DNA of 64,000 bases from positions 25,448 to 89,447 of the forward strand of contig JABDRB010000006.1 in NCBI GenBank assembly GCA_013041925.1. The letters are read 5' to 3'. Positions within the stretch are counted from its first letter, which is position 1. The number at the start of each line of letters is the position of its first letter. The position numbers and the translations under genes were made by a program. Positions 45,801 through 53,716 of this stretch are shown here, piece by piece. The stretch is from Akkermansiaceae bacterium (GTDB taxonomy: Bacteria > Verrucomicrobiota > Verrucomicrobiia > Verrucomicrobiales > Akkermansiaceae). A model generated the notes under the pieces. It did no database searches. It saw only the letters and a list, made by a program, of their open reading frames with translations, and was not told where the DNA came from.

Positions 45801-46490
45801 GGGCAGCACCTCTTGATCACCGGTGCGTAGGTAGTATTCACAAAGTGGAATGCCGGCAAAACCAAGGAACCACGCAAAATTAGACGGCTTGTAATTTCGT
45901 GCCCACTCACCGACCACCTTGGTATCCTTATCATTGCCTGTAGAGATCAAAAACATCATACCGATGTCGCTGATGCCACGATTGGAACCAGGCTGGGAAA
46001 GATAATCAGCCAACCCCCGAACAATCTTGTCCGACTTCGCACAGTCGATCGGCCAAGTCTTGCTATATGCCCCCATGACCGGAAGTTGGACAAGAACTGG
46101 TTCATCGAGTCCCTTGATCTTAAATATCACCTTGCCGTCACTGGCTTCAGCGGCGCTGATCCATCGCGCCATTTGCATACGAGGATCGATGTCTTTCAAC
46201 CCCTCACCATTCACCGACTCGATAATTTGCCCCTTCTTGAATTGACCCGTGGCAGCGGCAGGCGACCCCTCTTCCACGTCTGCCACCTGCATAGTAAATG
46301 CAGGTTGAACAAGGTCGATCGACAAACCGATCGGACCAAACCGTTTGAGGTTCTGAATCGACTTTGTCGCCGATGGTCGTTTAGAGAAAAGACCCTTCGG
46401 GTTTTTGTAAAACCCTGCGCTCTGAGAAAAAACTGGAGAAATGAGGGTCGTGAGAGCAACAACGACATAAGAAATAGAGGCAATCTTCAT
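42864..46490 (-). CDS. Giant secreted PDZ / helical-toroid / HEAT-like protein (copy A)
   Basis: 1208 residues with a signal peptide (~1-22, ALTTLISPVFSQ). Residues ~52-138 form a PDZ domain (RFGPIGLSIDL, VEEGSPAAATGQFKKGQIIESVNG). Residues ~150-445 look like an alpha-helical toroid with striking motifs: GHLNAAG (His263), PYGDGRPECGFVDNGK, FMLHGHTGGGIGEIWRS (His364, His366) and LSRRYDGS. Residues ~490-790 are HEAT-like helical repeats. The C-terminal ~320 residues contain a beta-sandwich-like part (RYRVVVNQRVHVGNGG, IFINGKQL) and an ending domain. I think this is the family catalogued as DUF6288, from memory. Function is unknown; the fold suggests a polysaccharide- or peptide-handling enzyme or scaffold. 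It sits between the GH127-like and sulfatase genes. A paralogue is at 59.4-63.3 kb. Confidence 0.8.
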   Translation of the reverse strand: MKIASISYVVVALTTLISPVFSQSAGFYKNPKGLFSKRPSATKSIQNLKRFGPIGLSIDLVQPAFTMQVADVEEGSPAAATGQFKKGQIIESVNGEGLKDIDPRMQMARWISAAEASDGKVIFKIKGLDEPVLVQLPVMGAYSKTWPIDCAKSDKIVRGLADYLSQPGSNRGISDIGMMFLISTGNDKDTKVVGEWARNYKPSNFAWFLGFAGIPLCEYYLRTGDQEVLPVIQEAVAKAVEGEYNGGWAGRGGVPKVTYGMGHLNAAGTGVVAFLMLAKECGADVPDHTLHRALRHFYRYAGRGGNPYGDGRPECGFVDNGKNGYLALAMAAAAALTPEKNSVYAKARDVSAITGFYTTSFMLHGHTGGGIGEIWRSASMGLMKDKSPNHYREFMDNRVWHYELSRRYDGSFGILEGGGYDDLRWGCAYGLAYTVPRKTLRIFGAPPTKYSKPYKLPSQPWGVKADNEFLSLKAVPMPDGSQQDHSKETLADSASMPFLRAIHGKKAVSDDDLRRFIHHQDAVIRRIAAAKVIGVNRGYIGWLAPGGNVRPALMMELLQSKSARVRRAMFAAIDNVITREGKSELLTREVFELAVASVKDPKESWWVKDAALHVMAHGSADQIQPHTDLLLSYLKIDEWWLQQAAMKALAPVSADPRSYQKVLPAIAELMRNNQRAALSLGLMPSISSHIRKGSPEVQALAVKVLKHAYTGYAGVDTAPGGQDISSTVDAHLERIAGSLADVPGGLDVLYEIARERYPNQILPYKEFFLKADPKQFGPKLKKAITPIIIDELIPEYVGRNRKDLQKLAAREVQSTQPGGSRDDIDGLVALYDRAGQKDYRWKEFLNLRQAEWEYHSFDPVPSEQAPWDYLVTRFRDVTLPKGMEKWADPAFDSAKAGWKVGKAPFGQFNGKLPVGVLSKCSEACVGPICYGSAEVNTLWEKEVLLMRGTYKVPPLKQGHRYRVVVNQRVHVGNGGGYAIFINGKQLIKQPKCIGRGGGEKANGAFITQAFLDEFKGGEITIAVKSFLRFNDKYKSKPTEKIARGRISVHLDEQKLPPMGYDLIRKSAQVVAMTTSEWERAVQKEEGDEVNPESFKFDWDGKWQPNEKVMGNWRVVATIQNVASFDPVKNKSAKKSFIRQIQIKRGGDTNNAMILWTGDHLLNLETYEAHKMLVRNVGGKNYLFVEAGKFSKKPRSKYDPIWVVLTATK

Positions 46491-46600
46491 AGGGTATCAA
46501 CTACGACACCTCTACCCCTAGTCTTACAGAAATTTCTTCCAGCCAACATAGCCCCCTTGGGAGGTGATGATCTTGATGTAAGTGATCTCTTACCCGTCGA

Positions 46601-48334
46601 TCACTCTCCACAACCCGTGACAAAGCAGCACGGCTTGTTGCGCGTTGCCGACGACAGCGGCTTGATTCCTTGAGCCTCCAATACCTTAAGCGTGGTGGGC
46701 CATACTGGCACCTTGAGTGAGTCGCCTTGCGCTGCCAATAATTTCGGCCCGTAGCCGATCACGAACGGCTTGTCCTTTGGCGGTCCGTCTAGCAGGCGAT
46801 TGCAGAAGCGGTCTTCTGCGTAAACATCACCGATGTAAACAAATAGAACTTCGGTCACCGGCTCCTTGGTGGTGTGCCAGCCATCCTTGCTTTCCAGTTC
46901 CAATTCCTTCCCCCAACCACTACGCGCGATCACCTGATCTGCCCAGTGAGGGTGGCGAACTCGGACACGGCTCGCCGGTTGACCAGCCAATGCAATCCGT
47001 TGACGGACCACATGACTGTCTTTCCATGGAAGCTGGTGGAGAGAGGTAATAATACCCACCTCATCTTGAGCCGTGAATTCAAGAGGGAAATTGCAGACCA
47101 ACACGTCGCCATCGCGATCAATGAGATGATTGCGCAACTGAGCAAAACCCAACTCACCGTGGAATGTGCAACACCAAGTCGACTCGTAGTTGCGTTTCTG
47201 AAATCCATAAACGCCCTTGCTGTCCGTGAGCACGTAGCGGTGGCCGAAGCCCCCGTTCGGGTGCTGATTTTGGAGAAAGTGATTGTGCAGGGTTCGCTCG
47301 GCCATCGCCCAGTAGCGGGGATTGCCGGTGACCTTACCAAGGGCTAGGTTAAGGCGGAACCAATCGGCAATGCCGCAGCCTTCGTCACGCTCGAACTCGA
47401 CACGGCATTTTTCCAAGATCCCACCGGCCGGATTCACGTAACCGCCAGCGATGAGATCTTCCCAGCGTTTTTCAACACCAGCCAGATAAGCGGGATTCTT
47501 CGTGGCCTCATACAACAGAACCAGAGAAAACTGGTTGCAGAGCATCCCGTGCGCATGATCAATGGGAAGTGTATCAAAGCGATGGTAGAACGCGGCCATC
47601 TTGACCGCTGCATCCAGATACTTTTTCTCACCCGTGAGATTACTAAGCTTAACGAGCCCTTCCATCGCGGGGAACCAGCAGGTCACATGGCCCGCCGCGT
47701 AGGTTCCTGCTCCGTTATATTCATCAACGCGAGCCGGATCATTGAAACGAGGCAAAACCGAAATGTAGAAATCACCCAACCGACGTGTGGCATCCGCAAT
47801 AGGTTGATTGTCGGGAAAGGCACGAGCGACCTCAACGAGCCCGCATAACATCCGCGAATTACCCCACAGCGCGGGTAACATGCGGCCTTTGGACAAGGTC
47901 TGATCATTGGCGTCGTAGTCCAGTGGCTGCTGCCAGTCAATGTCGCCCGATGCACAAAAATACCCGCCTGCCCGTTGGTGCTTCAGCGTCTCTTGGACAA
48001 GACCTTTGAACGCCGGATGCACCGTCCAATCACCCCGCGAATTCAGCGCCATGATTTCCAAGAATCGACCAGAAATATCACCCGAGTAATGCTTGTAGGG
48101 GCGACGCATGACATTATGAAAATTCTTATCATGCTCACTCACCGTTTCGTTCGTTAAATCAGCGCGCAGCCATGGCAGTGAGTCAAAGGGTGCACAATAT
48201 AAACGGGCAGTGCTGACATCGGCCGCGTGACCAACTTCCCCGCTGAGCTTGGCATACGGCAACTCACCTGCGGCCAGAAAGCTCGGCAGAAGACTGAAAC
48301 TAGCGGCAATGAAAAGGGTGCGGAAATTGGACAT
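46601..48334 (-). CDS. Secreted GH127-like glycosidase (beta-L-arabinofuranosidase superfamily)
   Basis: 577 residues with a signal peptide (~1-22, LLPSFLAAGE). The (alpha/alpha)6 barrel has GRMLPALWGNSRMLCGLVEVARAF and later the zinc-site elements of GH127: E318-G-C320 (DEGCGIADW) and the Cys388-Cys389 pair (TWCCTFHGE). In the characterised Bifidobacterium enzyme HypBA1 the equivalent Glu-x-Cys and Cys-Cys bind zinc, with one cysteine as nucleophile. The C-terminal beta domain (RVRVRHPHWAD) is also typical. Substrate is unproven: arabinofuranosides or related sugars. It heads the eight-gene cluster, 110 bp upstream of the giant PDZ-protein gene. Confidence 0.8.
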   Translation of the reverse strand: MSNFRTLFIAASFSLLPSFLAAGELPYAKLSGEVGHAADVSTARLYCAPFDSLPWLRADLTNETVSEHDKNFHNVMRRPYKHYSGDISGRFLEIMALNSRGDWTVHPAFKGLVQETLKHQRAGGYFCASGDIDWQQPLDYDANDQTLSKGRMLPALWGNSRMLCGLVEVARAFPDNQPIADATRRLGDFYISVLPRFNDPARVDEYNGAGTYAAGHVTCWFPAMEGLVKLSNLTGEKKYLDAAVKMAAFYHRFDTLPIDHAHGMLCNQFSLVLLYEATKNPAYLAGVEKRWEDLIAGGYVNPAGGILEKCRVEFERDEGCGIADWFRLNLALGKVTGNPRYWAMAERTLHNHFLQNQHPNGGFGHRYVLTDSKGVYGFQKRNYESTWCCTFHGELGFAQLRNHLIDRDGDVLVCNFPLEFTAQDEVGIITSLHQLPWKDSHVVRQRIALAGQPASRVRVRHPHWADQVIARSGWGKELELESKDGWHTTKEPVTEVLFVYIGDVYAEDRFCNRLLDGPPKDKPFVIGYGPKLLAAQGDSLKVPVWPTTLKVLEAQGIKPLSSATRNKPCCFVTGCGE

Positions 48335-48601
48335 AGCTTATATTATCTAATGAAGACGTCGCAGGCTAACCCGATGATACTTTCCAGCAAGCCATATTGC
48401 CGACAATTTTTTGGATAAAACAGCCACAGATACCAGTCAGCCAAAAAAAACAAAGTAATACCCCAACCTCACATACGGTCGAAATCCAACTACGAGGATG
48501 ATTACCTAGCCGCTGGAAGCTGGATACCAACTACCAAACCGTCGAGTGCCGTCGAGGGATCCACGAAGGACCAACCTGAGGTTTCTCAGCCTTCTTCTAG
48601 G

Positions 48602-49186
48602 CTACTTGTTCCTCGCCTTTTCGTATTCGTCGCGCATCGCCTTTTCAAGCGAATTATGCTTGATCGCCAATTGGCGTAATTCCTCATCGCTTGCCATTTT
48701 CTTTTTCGTCACTTCAATGATGGCTTTTTGATTCCTGATCAAGGCTTGGGCAATCATCTCGACAGCCACTGAATCTGACTTTTTAGCGGACTTCATCCAA
48801 CTTATTTCTGACCCCGCGGACCTGAGCTCTAGCCGTGCAAGCTCAACAACGGCATTTGCTTTGTGCGCGGGGGCCTTCAGTTTATTGATTTCATCGTAAT
48901 CTTTCGCACGACCGATGCGCGCGGCTACACTCTTCCACACCCTCTCCGCGTCCTTGCGACTCTTCATCAACACCTCATACTTAGCAGGCTGTTCTTTTTT
49001 GAGCCATCCATACTTCTTTTCCATGTACTCCATGTCACCATGGTAAGCTGCTGCCTCATTGGCACGGAATGCCTCTTTTTCTCGAACCTCCCTCATCCGT
49101 TCTTCATGCTCCCTCTCCCTGTCCCCTGCAAAAACTGGGGAGCAAACTGATACTGCGATGATCGACAATAGTATTCTTTTAATCAT
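48602..49186 (-). CDS. Hypothetical secreted coiled-coil protein
   Basis: 194 residues. The signal peptide is clear (MIKRILLSIIAVSVCSPVFAG). The rest is highly charged and helical, with heptad-like runs (REREHEERMREVREKEAFRANEAAAYH, EMIAQALIRNQKAIIEVTKKKM) and no family I recognise. It probably forms a periplasmic coiled coil. It stands alone between the glycan cluster (267-bp gap, nothing else seen) and uvrA (283-bp gap). The second gap contains a 9-bp A/T-rich hairpin at 49299-49319. Confidence 0.65.
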   Translation of the reverse strand: MIKRILLSIIAVSVCSPVFAGDREREHEERMREVREKEAFRANEAAAYHGDMEYMEKKYGWLKKEQPAKYEVLMKSRKDAERVWKSVAARIGRAKDYDEINKLKAPAHKANAVVELARLELRSAGSEISWMKSAKKSDSVAVEMIAQALIRNQKAIIEVTKKKMASDEELRQLAIKHNSLEKAMRDEYEKARNK

Positions 49187-49420
49187 TTTTTCGTTAGTTA
49201 ATGTTAGGCGTCGATGACGATCTTTACACAGCCACGACTGGTGATACTCACCAACAAGACTCTACAGAGGCGTCTTCAATCCATCGGGGCAACATTCCCT
49301 TTATCAAACCTTGATAAGGAAACCATGTGCCGACATTTGTAGGCCAACATAGCTTCTCAACCGACCATGCCAAGATTTTTTTTAGGCAGGGAATTACTTG
49401 GTGAAGCCCCTTAGCTCGAT

Positions 49421-49446
49421 AAAATCTCTCCCCCTAAAACCGGAGA
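49421..49446 (-). terminator. Probable terminator downstream of uvrA
   Basis: On the minus strand TCTCC and GGAGA (49427-49446) form a short stem, followed by GATTTTAT, about 24 nt past the uvrA stop. The stem is only 5 bp, so this is tentative. Confidence 0.4.
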
Positions 49447-49469
49447 TCAAAACGTTCAACCTGCTGCCA

Positions 49470-52277
49470 TCATCGCTTATTCAACCACGAACCTGTAAGG
49501 CTTGCGGGGTTTAATGATACAGCCTCAGGGCTCCCGGCGGCTACAATCTGGCCACCGTGTTTACCCCCGCCGGGACCGAGGTCGATCACCCAGTCGGAGG
49601 CTCGGATGACATCGAGATTATGCTCCACGATGACCAATGAGTTCCCCATATCACGGAGTCGACGCAACACGCCGAGAAGCACTTGCACGTCGTTAAAATG
49701 AAGTCCTGTGGTCGGCTCATCGAGGAGGTAAAGGCAGTGTCCTGTGTTGGGGCGGGATAACTCATCAGCCAACTTGACGCGCTGAGCTTCGCCTCCGGAG
49801 AGTGTATTGGCGGGTTGCCCGAGATGAATATACCCGAGACCGACGTCACAGAGTGCGTTGAGAATCCGGTTCAGTTTGGGCACATTTTTAAAGAGCTTGG
49901 CGGCATCCTCCGCCGTCAACTCGAGCACCTGCGCGATATTGAGTCCTTTGTAGGTCACCTCGAGTGTCTCTCGATTGTAGCGGTGACCATCACAGGAGTC
50001 GCAGGTGATGTAAGCATCGTTGAGGAAGTGCATATCGATGCGGATCACCCCGCCTCCCTGGCATTTTTCACACCGCCCTCCCTTGACGTTAAAACTAAAT
50101 CGCCCAGCATTATAACCACGCTGACGGGAGATAGGTAGTTTGGCAAAAAGGGCACGAATGAGATCAAGGGCTCCAGTGTAGGTTGCGGGGTTGGATCGCG
50201 GACTACGTCCCAATGGTTTCTGATCGACCACCACCATCTTATCAAGTTGATCAACCCCCTCGATCCTATCGTGGGCGCCCGGCGCCGTGGTTGCATGGTA
50301 GAAGTGGCGTGCCAGTGCACGGCGAAGAACCCCATCGATTAGTGTCGATTTTCCACTTCCGCTGGGACCCGTGACCGCGACCATCCAACCCAGCGGGATG
50401 GCAACATCCACCCCTTGAAGGTTATGTTCACGGGCATTGCGAATGATGATCTCTCCCGATTTTTTGGTAGCGACCGCATCTGGTAATCCGTCGGCATGAC
50501 CCGCCAACCATTGACCCGTGACTGAGTTTTTATTTTTTGCCACGTCGGCGGGTTTACCCGATGCTAACAACTCACCCCCCTGACTTCCTGCGCCGGGACC
50601 GATATCGATCAACCAGTCGGCTGCACGTATTGTATCCTCATCATGCTCGACCACGACCACGGTATTCCCCATGTCGCGAAGTCGTTTTAAGGCGTCAATT
50701 AAGCGGGCATTATCGGCGCTGTGCAGACCGATACTCGGCTCGTCCAACACATAAATCACCCCAGATAAACCAGCACCAATTTGAGTGGCCAGCCGAATGC
50801 GTTGGGCTTCGCCACCCGACAGGGTATGACTCGGTCGATCCAACGTCAGGTAGGACAAACCGACGTCGTCAAGAAACTGGAGTCGGCGGGTGATTTCCGT
50901 TATCACCCCCTGAAGCGCCTCACCTCGTGCATCGGAAATTTTCACCTTTTGCAGCCACTTGAGAGCATCTTCCACGGATAAGGCTCCCAGCTGATCAATA
51001 CCGAGCATCTCGCCTGCCCCAGACTCAAGGTGCACCGCGAGGATCTCGGGTTTCAACCTGCGACCATGACAACGGGAACATCGGTTCGATGACATCAATC
51101 GTCCCATACTTCGCCTGACAGCGTTGCTTTTACTTTCGCGTGCAAACCTCTCCACGGTGTGACAGAGTCCTTCAAACTTCACGCCTTTGACCTCCTCGGA
51201 GCCGTAGAATAGTGCTTGTTTGAAGGCTTCCGGCAAATCCCCGAAGGGGGCATCGATATCGGCCCCCATCGCAGTGGCAAGGGCATCGATCTTTTTCCCC
51301 AAGCCACTTTTTTTGCGTTTACTGTTTTTCCAAATCACCACAGCCCCGCTGGCGATGGACTCGGTCGGGTCCGGCACAATGAGGTCGGGGTGACACGCCA
51401 TCTCGGTGCCTAGCCCGTGACAGAGCGGGCAGGCACCGTGACGCGAGTTGAATGAAAAATGTTTAGGTGTCAATGCCGGCAACTCGAAGCCCGTGATGGG
51501 GTTTCGATAGCTTGTTAAAAACGAGACCTCGTCAAACTGCTTAACACCTGGCTCCATCACCAGTGCCATCGTTTGCCCCCCGCAGATTCTCAGAGCGGTT
51601 TCCACGGAATCAGCCAGTCGGCTCATCACGCCATCGCGCACGACCAATCTGTCCACGACGACCTCAAGCTGCGTCACCTTATCCGGCCACTGGCTATGGG
51701 CGTCCTCCACTTCAAGCATCTCACCATTCACCCGCAGACGCACAAACCCCTGACGCTGAAGATTTTCAAGAAGCGTATTCACATCACCTGATTCTTCGCG
51801 CGGAATCGGGGCGAGCAAAACGATTTTTGTTTTTTCAGGCCGCGCAGAGAGGGTATCAATAATGTCTTTAGCCGTCATTTTCTCCAACTTCTCACCTGTG
51901 GTCGGGTCGTGAGGAATTCCAATCGCGGCATAAAGAATACGCAAGTAATCATAAATCTCCGTGGCGGTAGCAATCGTCGATCGTGGATTCACCCCGCCGC
52001 TGCGTTGTTCGATGGCAATGGCTGGGCTTAACCCATCAATGGAATCAACGTCCGGTTTATCGAGCTGATCGAGGAACTGCCGGGCATACGTGCTCAGACT
52101 CTCGACGTATCGCCGCTGGCCTTCGGCGTAGAGCGTGTGAAAGGCAAGCGATGACTTCCCACTCCCGCTCGGGCCCGTGATAACGACTAGCTTCCCGCGC
52201 GGAATCTCCACATCGATCCCGCGCAGGTTATGCTGCCGGGCACCTTTAATCATGATCGCATCCACGCCAACATCCAT
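49470..52277 (-). CDS. uvrA: Excinuclease ABC subunit A
   Basis: 935 residues from the ATG at 52277; a GTG at 52286 would add three. Two ABC modules carry Walker A GPSGSGKSS (~residue 36) and GPSGSGKST, and two signature motifs (LSGGEAQR, twice). The zinc modules are present: CPLCHGLG with CSRCHGRR in the first half, and CEKCQGGG ... CDSCDGHR in the second. UvrA dimers scan DNA for bulky lesions and load UvrB. Length and domain order are normal; no other uvr gene is near. It is divergent from the phospholipase D-like gene across 82 bp. Confidence 0.96.
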   Translation of the reverse strand: MDVGVDAIMIKGARQHNLRGIDVEIPRGKLVVITGPSGSGKSSLAFHTLYAEGQRRYVESLSTYARQFLDQLDKPDVDSIDGLSPAIAIEQRSGGVNPRSTIATATEIYDYLRILYAAIGIPHDPTTGEKLEKMTAKDIIDTLSARPEKTKIVLLAPIPREESGDVNTLLENLQRQGFVRLRVNGEMLEVEDAHSQWPDKVTQLEVVVDRLVVRDGVMSRLADSVETALRICGGQTMALVMEPGVKQFDEVSFLTSYRNPITGFELPALTPKHFSFNSRHGACPLCHGLGTEMACHPDLIVPDPTESIASGAVVIWKNSKRKKSGLGKKIDALATAMGADIDAPFGDLPEAFKQALFYGSEEVKGVKFEGLCHTVERFARESKSNAVRRSMGRLMSSNRCSRCHGRRLKPEILAVHLESGAGEMLGIDQLGALSVEDALKWLQKVKISDARGEALQGVITEITRRLQFLDDVGLSYLTLDRPSHTLSGGEAQRIRLATQIGAGLSGVIYVLDEPSIGLHSADNARLIDALKRLRDMGNTVVVVEHDEDTIRAADWLIDIGPGAGSQGGELLASGKPADVAKNKNSVTGQWLAGHADGLPDAVATKKSGEIIIRNAREHNLQGVDVAIPLGWMVAVTGPSGSGKSTLIDGVLRRALARHFYHATTAPGAHDRIEGVDQLDKMVVVDQKPLGRSPRSNPATYTGALDLIRALFAKLPISRQRGYNAGRFSFNVKGGRCEKCQGGGVIRIDMHFLNDAYITCDSCDGHRYNRETLEVTYKGLNIAQVLELTAEDAAKLFKNVPKLNRILNALCDVGLGYIHLGQPANTLSGGEAQRVKLADELSRPNTGHCLYLLDEPTTGLHFNDVQVLLGVLRRLRDMGNSLVIVEHNLDVIRASDWVIDLGPGGGKHGGQIVAAGSPEAVSLNPASLTGSWLNKR

Positions 52278-52359
52278 AAACCACACGGCGGAGGAAATCC
52301 ATCGTTCATTCTATTACTTGTCATTTGTGCAGCTCCAACCTAAGAACGGGGCGATCTTC

Positions 52360-53640
52360 ATGTTTTCATCCGCAGCATTTCGCATCCAAGCACTACTCAC
52401 CATCGCCACGACCATCCTATTGGTATCGTGCGCGCAGGGTCCCCGTGTTGCTAAGAAGCAACCCATCCAAGCGTTGGCGACCACCAGCAGCCCATCCTTC
52501 GATGACGCCATCGCATCCGCGGTCCAAATGCCGTGGACCGATGGCAACCACATTGAAACGCTCGTCAATGGTGATGAGATTTTTCCCGCGATGCTGAAAT
52601 CCATTCGCTCAGCAAAAAAATCCATCACGTTTGAAACCTACGCATTTGTTGACGGGTCGTGCGCCAACGACTTCGTCAGCGCATTTTGTGAACGCGCCCG
52701 TGCGGGTGTTAACGTCCACGTCATCCTTGATGCGATCGGAGGAAAAAGTATGGGCAGAAAAAATGCCCACCGCATGCGTGACGCCGGCGTAAAACTCCAC
52801 ATCTACAACCCCATTTCCCTCACCTCCATCTTTCAGCTGGGCCGACTCAATACACGGGATCATCGTAAGATCATGGTGGTCGATGGCAAGGTCGGCTTCT
52901 CAGGAGGCGCCGGCATTGGCGATGCTTGGCTGGGCAATGCCCACACGTCAAAACATTGGAGGGAAAACCATTACCGCGTCACCGGCCCCATCGTTGCCCA
53001 ACTCCAGCATGGCTTTAATGACAACTGGGTGAAAACGGGGGGGGAACGACTGACTGGCCCCGACTACTTCCCACTACTTCGCCGCACAGGAAACCTCAAG
53101 GCCCACGCCTTCAACTCCGCCCCCTTGGACAAATCCTTCACCATCCCCTACCTCTACCGTCAGGCTATGGCATCGGCCACAAAAAGCATTATCATTGAAA
53201 ACTCCTACGTCTACTTGGACAAACCCATGATGAATGCAATCCTCGACGCTCGCAAACGAGGTGTGCATGTCGAGCTGATCCTCGCTTGGAAACATACCGA
53301 CTCGTGGCCGGTGCGCTATTTATCAATCTATCAATATGAAAAACTCCTCGAAGCGGGTGTGCATCTCTACGAGTATGAATCCTCCATGATCCACTGTAAG
53401 GTCATGGTTGTTGATGAGATATTTACGACGATTGGATCCTCCAACATTGACCCACGGTCGTTCTATATCAATGACGAATCGAACATCAATGTCATCGATC
53501 AAGGCTTTGCGAAGAAGCAACTTCGCCTTATCGAAAAGGACAAACGACGGTGCCAACGGGTCACCGAGGCACTATCACCATGGAACCCACTCTCGTTTCC
53601 GTCCCGCGCCCTGATCGGCATCATTGGCCCACAGATCTAA
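52360..53640 (+). CDS. Phospholipase D-like / cardiolipin synthase-like lipoprotein
   Basis: 426 residues from the ATG at 52360, selected because it opens a lipoprotein signal (lipobox L-V-S-C-A). Upstream in-frame codons overlap the uvrA start. Two HKD motifs are intact: H-R-K-IMVVD with GFSGGAGIGD, and H-C-K-VMVVDEIFTTIGSSNIDPRS. Family members use the two histidines to transfer phosphatidyl groups, as in cardiolipin synthase, or to cleave phosphodiesters. The lipid anchor instead of N-terminal membrane helices is less usual for cardiolipin synthases and favours action at the outer envelope. First of a five-gene plus-strand run. Confidence 0.87.
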   Translation: MFSSAAFRIQALLTIATTILLVSCAQGPRVAKKQPIQALATTSSPSFDDAIASAVQMPWTDGNHIETLVNGDEIFPAMLKSIRSAKKSITFETYAFVDGSCANDFVSAFCERARAGVNVHVILDAIGGKSMGRKNAHRMRDAGVKLHIYNPISLTSIFQLGRLNTRDHRKIMVVDGKVGFSGGAGIGDAWLGNAHTSKHWRENHYRVTGPIVAQLQHGFNDNWVKTGGERLTGPDYFPLLRRTGNLKAHAFNSAPLDKSFTIPYLYRQAMASATKSIIIENSYVYLDKPMMNAILDARKRGVHVELILAWKHTDSWPVRYLSIYQYEKLLEAGVHLYEYESSMIHCKVMVVDEIFTTIGSSNIDPRSFYINDESNINVIDQGFAKKQLRLIEKDKRRCQRVTEALSPWNPLSFPSRALIGIIGPQI

Positions 53641-53716
53641 TCCCGCACCTGAGTAGGATCATCGCCCGATTTTACCATCGCATTTCTCTCACAGGTCGCT
53701 AGGTTTTTGATTCGTG

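Noticed and set aside
46086..46673. A 195-codon plus-strand frame spanning the gap between the giant PDZ protein and the GH127-like gene.
   Set aside because: It overlaps the signal-peptide end of one gene and the C-terminus of the other in antisense. Its composition is not protein-like.
49299..49319. A 9-bp A/T-rich hairpin between uvrA and the coiled-coil protein gene.
   Set aside because: It lies 150 nt past the uvrA stop with no T tract and no conserved context, so no role is assigned.
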